Below are positions 60,307 through 64,000 of a stretch of DNA of 64,000 nt, in pieces. Both the position numbers and the translations under genes were made by a program. The notes under the pieces were generated by a model, which ran no database searches, was not told the DNA's origin, and saw only the letters and a list, made by a program, of their open reading frames with translations. The number at the start of each line of letters is the position of its first letter. Within the stretch, counting starts at the first letter, position 1. Source of the DNA: Bolinopsis microptera (lineage: Eukaryota; Ctenophora; Tentaculata; Lobata; Bolinopsidae); NCBI RefSeq assembly GCF_026151205.1, contig NC_087072.1, forward strand, positions 18,894,103-18,958,102. The letters are read 5' to 3'.

Positions 60307-60559
60307 CATGAGCCCCCCCCCCCTCAGAGTCATTCTTGATACGTACCTCCCGTATCGAGAGCTCCCGATTCCGAGCTCGTGTTGCAAAGGGGAGGCCTGC
60401 CTTCCGAGATCGCATTACCAGGTGGAAGCCTCGAGTCCAAAATGGTGTACCGCGAAAGTTCCTGGTGAAGAATCCAAGGAGGTTACCCAAAAAGGTTTTC
60501 CCTATCCAGTCTTGTCGACTGTTCCACAAATTTGAAGATATGGTTGTAGTTTACTGTTG

Positions 60560-60980
60560 TTAAGATCCTCCGTAGGGTTTATCAGTTATCCTCATTCTGA
60601 GCGTCATGATCTGGATGCACTTGCAGAGGAGGTGCTGGGATGTTTCTGCTTCTCCTGAAAAGTGTCCACAATCTTGCGTCTGAAAGTGGACGTTGTTTGC
60701 CACGTTCTGAAAATAAACTAGTGGGCTGTGACCTAGCCTGAAAGCGACCATGTTGGAAGGGTTCTGGTCCTATGGGGATGTTGTTGGATTGATCGTCCCT
60801 TGCGAATTCGTCCGCTTGTTCTTTACCGTATACTCCTTCAATTCATGTCCTGGAACGTCTAAGTTCTACTCGATGTGAATACCTAGTGAGTTGAGTTGGC
60901 CTGAGATGTTCAGAGCGAACCTGGAGTTAAAACTGGTGCTGTTAAGCGCTTTAAATGCAGCCTGGGAATCTGAGAGGAAT
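60560..60980 (-). pseudogene. LINE RNase H and C-terminal Cys/His relic
   Basis: Read on the minus strand, LSDSQAAFKAL (catalytic D in the RNase H core), VPGHE and, in a shifted frame, EQADEFAR form an RNase H domain as found in I/R1/Jockey-type LINEs. Further on, DCGHFSGEAETSQHLLCKC (near 60610-60670) is the Cys/His motif commonly following it. Stops and frame changes show it is dead. The foldback element at 60984-61614 interrupts its upstream side. Confidence 0.75.
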
Positions 60981-60983
60981 TAA

Positions 60984-61614
60984 GGGGGCCGGGGGGCCAG
61001 GGGGATCTTCATCAAAATTCTCTCGAAATTGATTTTTTCTGATACTTGATAGAGGGGAGTGATATCTATCAGCTGCTTTTGGTCCCATGGAAAAATATTG
61101 TTCCTAGCCGAAATTATCGCTGGTCAAAGGTCAGCGCTCAAATGTAATTGTATTGCGCGAGCGATTTTCAATCGCGCATCCTGAAAATCGAGTCTAAAAA
61201 TCTATCTTCTCCTACATTTTTTGAGCAATCACCCTGAAACTTTCAGGATATGTTCTAGGGATCATTTAGAAGAGACCTGGAAAAATCGTCAAAAAATGAG
61301 GTCCAAGATTTTCAAAATCGAATTAAACATTTTCTGAGGCCTATCTCAAAATTCGGCTCGACACTTCTCTCCTAAATGATCCCTAGAACATATCCTGAAA
61401 GTTTCAGAGTGATTGCTCAAAAAATGTAGGAGAAGATAGATTTTTAGACTCGATTTTCAGGACGCGCGATTGAAATACAATTACACATGAGCGCTGACCT
61501 TTGACCAGCAATATTCAGCTGATAGATATCACTTCCCTCTATCAGAAACAACTATAAAATCAATTTCGAGAGAATTGTGATGAAGATCCCCCCCCCCCCC
61601 CCCCCCCGGCCACC
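60984..61614. mobile_element. Foldback element flanked by TTAA
   Basis: Two ~250-300-bp arms are inverted copies: the left begins GGGGGCCGGGGGGCC...GATCTTCATCA, the right is its inverse with a C run of about 18. TTAA occurs exactly at both borders (60980-60983 and 61615-61618), the target duplication of piggyBac-type elements. The loop is ~100 bp (around 61275-61370). There is no coding capacity. It lies inside the LINE relic. Confidence 0.85.
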
Positions 61615-61779
61615 TTAATGATAGATGGGGATCCTAAGTTATCATTAGTCCAGATACTTGCCATGTGTAACACAAATAGCGGGTACGATTTCATCAATGA
61701 ACCTGAAGAAGGAATGTCTGTCCTGTATTGTTACCATATAACGACGAGCTAACAAAATGAATCAAAAGTTTGAGTAATA

Positions 61780-62035
61780 CATTCGTTAAACTTTGTATGT
61801 CCTATTTGCAACCCCGAAGCATTGCATTGATGTTAAATTCCTAGTCCGGTTAGCTTTGCGTCTCAGAACTAAAGAGGTCCGCTATGCTTTAGTGAGCTTT
61901 GCTGTCCACCAGGGTACTGTAGATCTAAGGGTTCCCCATGTAATGGGGCAGGCTGTGATAAAGCATCTCTGCAGGATGTCCGAGATGAACTGTTTTCGAG
62001 CATTGAGATCTTCTGCTGTAGAAACTGATTAGAAC
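61780..62035 (-). pseudogene. LINE endonuclease-RT linker relic
   Basis: Minus-strand reading EDLNARKQFISDILQRCF, then TACPITWGTL and VPWWTAKLTKA, a stop, and RTSLVLRRKAN. The PWW..L motif followed by a basic stretch is the conserved linker between the endonuclease and the reverse transcriptase of LINEs. The RT itself is missing between here and the RNase H relic, so most of the element has been deleted. Confidence 0.6.
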
Positions 62036-62168
62036 CAGTAAGGGTGTCAGTCAAACTCTCCTGCTACTAGATGATTGTAGAGCGTCCAGTCACACTTCAA
62101 TGAAGAGTGTGGCAAAGCTAACACGGTCCCCTAATCCTAGGTTAAATGTGATGGCCTCAAGATGAGCC

Positions 62169-62600
62169 CTCAGCTGTCTTGCTGAGAAGACTTGAAAAGT
62201 GGTCACTGGAGGAAGAAGTGCCAGGAATTCTCGCTATCAGTGTGTCCTCGTAGTCAGAGTGAGAGAGTTGAAATCCCTAACTCTGTCTTATCACGAGCCT
62301 GTGTCTAGCGTGTGTCAGCCCTTAAATGCATTAGCTGTCTTAACTGAAAAGACCTGAAAAGTGGTTACTGGAGGGAGAAGTGCCAAGACTACTCATTATC
62401 AGTGTTTCCTAGTAGCCAAAATGAGCGAATAGGAATCCCTAGCTCTGTGGTGGGTGACTTCGATGGGACCTGAAAGCTGAAAGAGAATTTCCTGGTGATT
62501 TAATAGCTCTTAGAGCTACGTATCTGTGTCTAACGTGTCGTCATTTGTGTGTGTACTATCTTGTAACCTGATATCTGAAAGAGAAATTTCCTGGTGCTTG
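62169..62600. repeat. Degenerate tandem duplication, ~165 bp
   Basis: AGCTGTCTT...GAAGACTTGAAAAGTGG at 62169-62285 recurs at 62332-62453 with many substitutions; a third shorter similarity (CTGAAAGAGAA..TTTCCTGGTG) links about 62470 and 62575. No coding sense was found. Confidence 0.7.
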
Positions 62601-62754
62601 GTAGCTGTTAGTGTTGACTTCCTGGTTCCTATGGGAACTTTGAGCTGGCAAGTCCCAACATTTGTACTCAACAAGAGAGCACGCCACCCGTTAGTGCCAA
62701 CCAGGCCACACCACGTGGAGGTTCGGAGAGGATTTCGTGACCCAATGTTTCCTT

Positions 62755-63300
62755 CTATTATCATATTTTCCGTTTATCAAAGCTTTCTTTGGTAATCTAA
62801 CTTTCATTACCTCAATCATGTCTTGTGCTTTCCTCAGTGATCCTGTAAGATGGTCATTCAAGAAAAATAAAGTCAAAACAGTAAAATTTGGGTCCCGGAG
62901 AGCTGAAATTCAAATATGCCCTACCGGTAGGACATATTCAAAATATTCATTGCATCAAAGTTTTCTCCGGAAATACTGCTTCCAGTACCTTGATGGCGAC
63001 TTGTGTCACTAGTCTCACAGACCTCACTGATTAGTCACTCGTAAAAATGTCAGTTGAAACTGTGAAATTTCGGTCAATTAGGGGACGGCAGAAATGCTTT
63101 TTTTTCAAAAATCTTCCAAAATGTTTTCTTCTATTTTCACGATTTTCCGTGGCTTTTTTTGGTAGTCTAACTTTCATTACCTCAATCGTGTCTTGTGCTA
63201 TACTCAGTGGTTATTCAAAAAATTCAGCCAAAACATCATAAAATTTGGGTCCCGGAAAACTGAAATCTTAAAATGTCCTACTGGTAGGACATTTTCTTGA
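62755..63300. repeat. 380-bp dimeric repeat, distant copies
   Basis: One full unit (about 62755-63125) and one diverged unit (to ~63300) of the repeat seen at 54960-56450, in the same orientation. The palindrome CTACCGGTAG is at about 62920 and a variant CCTACTGGTAGG at about 63275. A further half-like copy follows near 63430-63490. Confidence 0.85.
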
Positions 63301-63780
63301 TTGAGAATGTCAGTCTGTCGCAGCTCGGTCTGGCCCGGTTAGGTGGTGCACATCGCACCGATCTGTGAGAAAAATTATTTGATGCGCGGCGCGACCCAGT
63401 TAAGTTGTAAGTAGTCGGTTTATTTCATTAACGTTTTCTCCAAACATTCATAATTCAGCTTCCAAAACTTCCATGGTGATTTGTATTATTTACACTAAAG
63501 AAGCAAGCAATTCAAATGTTGCAAGCAGCAAATCACATTACGTAAGTAATTGTAGCGCGATGCACAACTGGGTCGCGCGCGCGCATCCAATAATGCTTCT
63601 CGCAACCACAGATCGGCGAGATGCGAAGGATTGACATCGTCAATTAAGAAAAATTTGATTTCGACTCCAGAATCATTTGGCAGTTAAGTTGCTGTATTAT
63701 ACTACTTTTCACGCGCGAAGGCCTTTCTTTTCTTAAAAAAGATAAAAGGTATAATATATCGTGTAGCAACGATTACTTGA

Positions 63781-64000
63781 GGTTATACTTCACATAGCCA
63801 TGTGTATACGCGTACTGCGTGACGCCTTCGGCGGTCGCGCGCTTCGGCGGTCGCGCGCTACAGCAAGCGAGAGGGCTCTGGTTAGAGCAAGGTTATACAA
63901 CAACTTCACATAGCCATGTGCCTACGCGTACTGCGTGACGCGCGCTACTCCGGCGGTCGCGCGCTACTGCAAGCGAGAGGGCTCTGGTTAGAGCAATACA
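63781..64000. repeat. CpG-rich ~110-bp tandem duplication at right edge
   Basis: Two units, 63781-63890 and 63891 to the window end, share CTTCACATAGCCATGTG, ACGCGTACTGCGTGACG, GGCGGTCGCGCGC and GAGAGGGCTCTGGTTAGAGC. It runs off the window and could be the start of a larger satellite. The preceding 63300-63780 region is unannotated, with several CGCGCG stretches. Confidence 0.85.

Noticed and set aside
63870-63890. tRNA gene suggested by CTCTGGTTAGAGCA
   Set aside because: No matching anticodon and T arms follow in either copy; only the D-arm-like phrase is present.

Overview
The window is animal nuclear DNA. Both clearly conserved genes are split by ordinary GT/AG introns with consistent phases. 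One is a PR/SET-domain zinc-finger (PRDM) gene, a family typical of metazoans. The other encodes CCDC113/CFAP263, a protein of motile cilia. Repeats and transposon relics are abundant, including a Penelope-like retroelement with a GIY-YIG endonuclease, a FLYWCH protein, a LINE relic and MITE-like elements, and the DNA is AT-rich. This fits an invertebrate, but I cannot name the phylum. I see no bacterial, viral or organellar gene and no convincing tRNA or rRNA.

Layout: (1) 1-9 kb: four minus-strand genes for small secreted proteins with one hevein-type chitin-binding domain (A 1375-1975, B 2255-3009, C 6566-7178, D 7494-8935), with an unrelated secreted single-exon protein (4602-5138) between the pairs. 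Exon structure and sequence show A resembles C and B resembles D, so an A-B pair was duplicated. The left edge has a 327-bp direct repeat and a striking cloverleaf-like inverted-repeat structure. (2) 9-13.7 kb: no gene; a Tourist-like MITE, a foldback repeat and about 92 perfect copies of AGGGAG. (3) 13.7-30.4 kb: the PRDM gene on the minus strand, 12 coding exons that join without a frame break into 559 residues (PR domain plus eight zinc fingers). An extra exon at 19.4-19.5 kb would start a form lacking the PR domain. (4) 30.4-46.7 kb: no gene recognised. (5) 46.8-54.7 kb: CCDC113/CFAP263 on the minus strand, 10 exons, 391 residues. Its 4.2-kb intron holds a FLYWCH-domain ORF and an opposite-strand Penelope-like element with one frameshift. 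(6) 54.9-64 kb: a repeat-rich tail with a dimeric 380-bp repeat, purine (GGA) arrays joined to palindromic TTTTTGTCCG arrays, a LINE relic interrupted by a TTAA-flanked foldback element, and a CpG-rich tandem duplication at the right edge.

How the genes relate: the secreted cluster looks like a local expansion of chitin-binding proteins, possibly for a chitinous covering or for defence (inference). The PRDM and CCDC113 genes are functionally independent of it and of each other. All recognised host genes lie on the minus strand. No operon-like organisation is evident.
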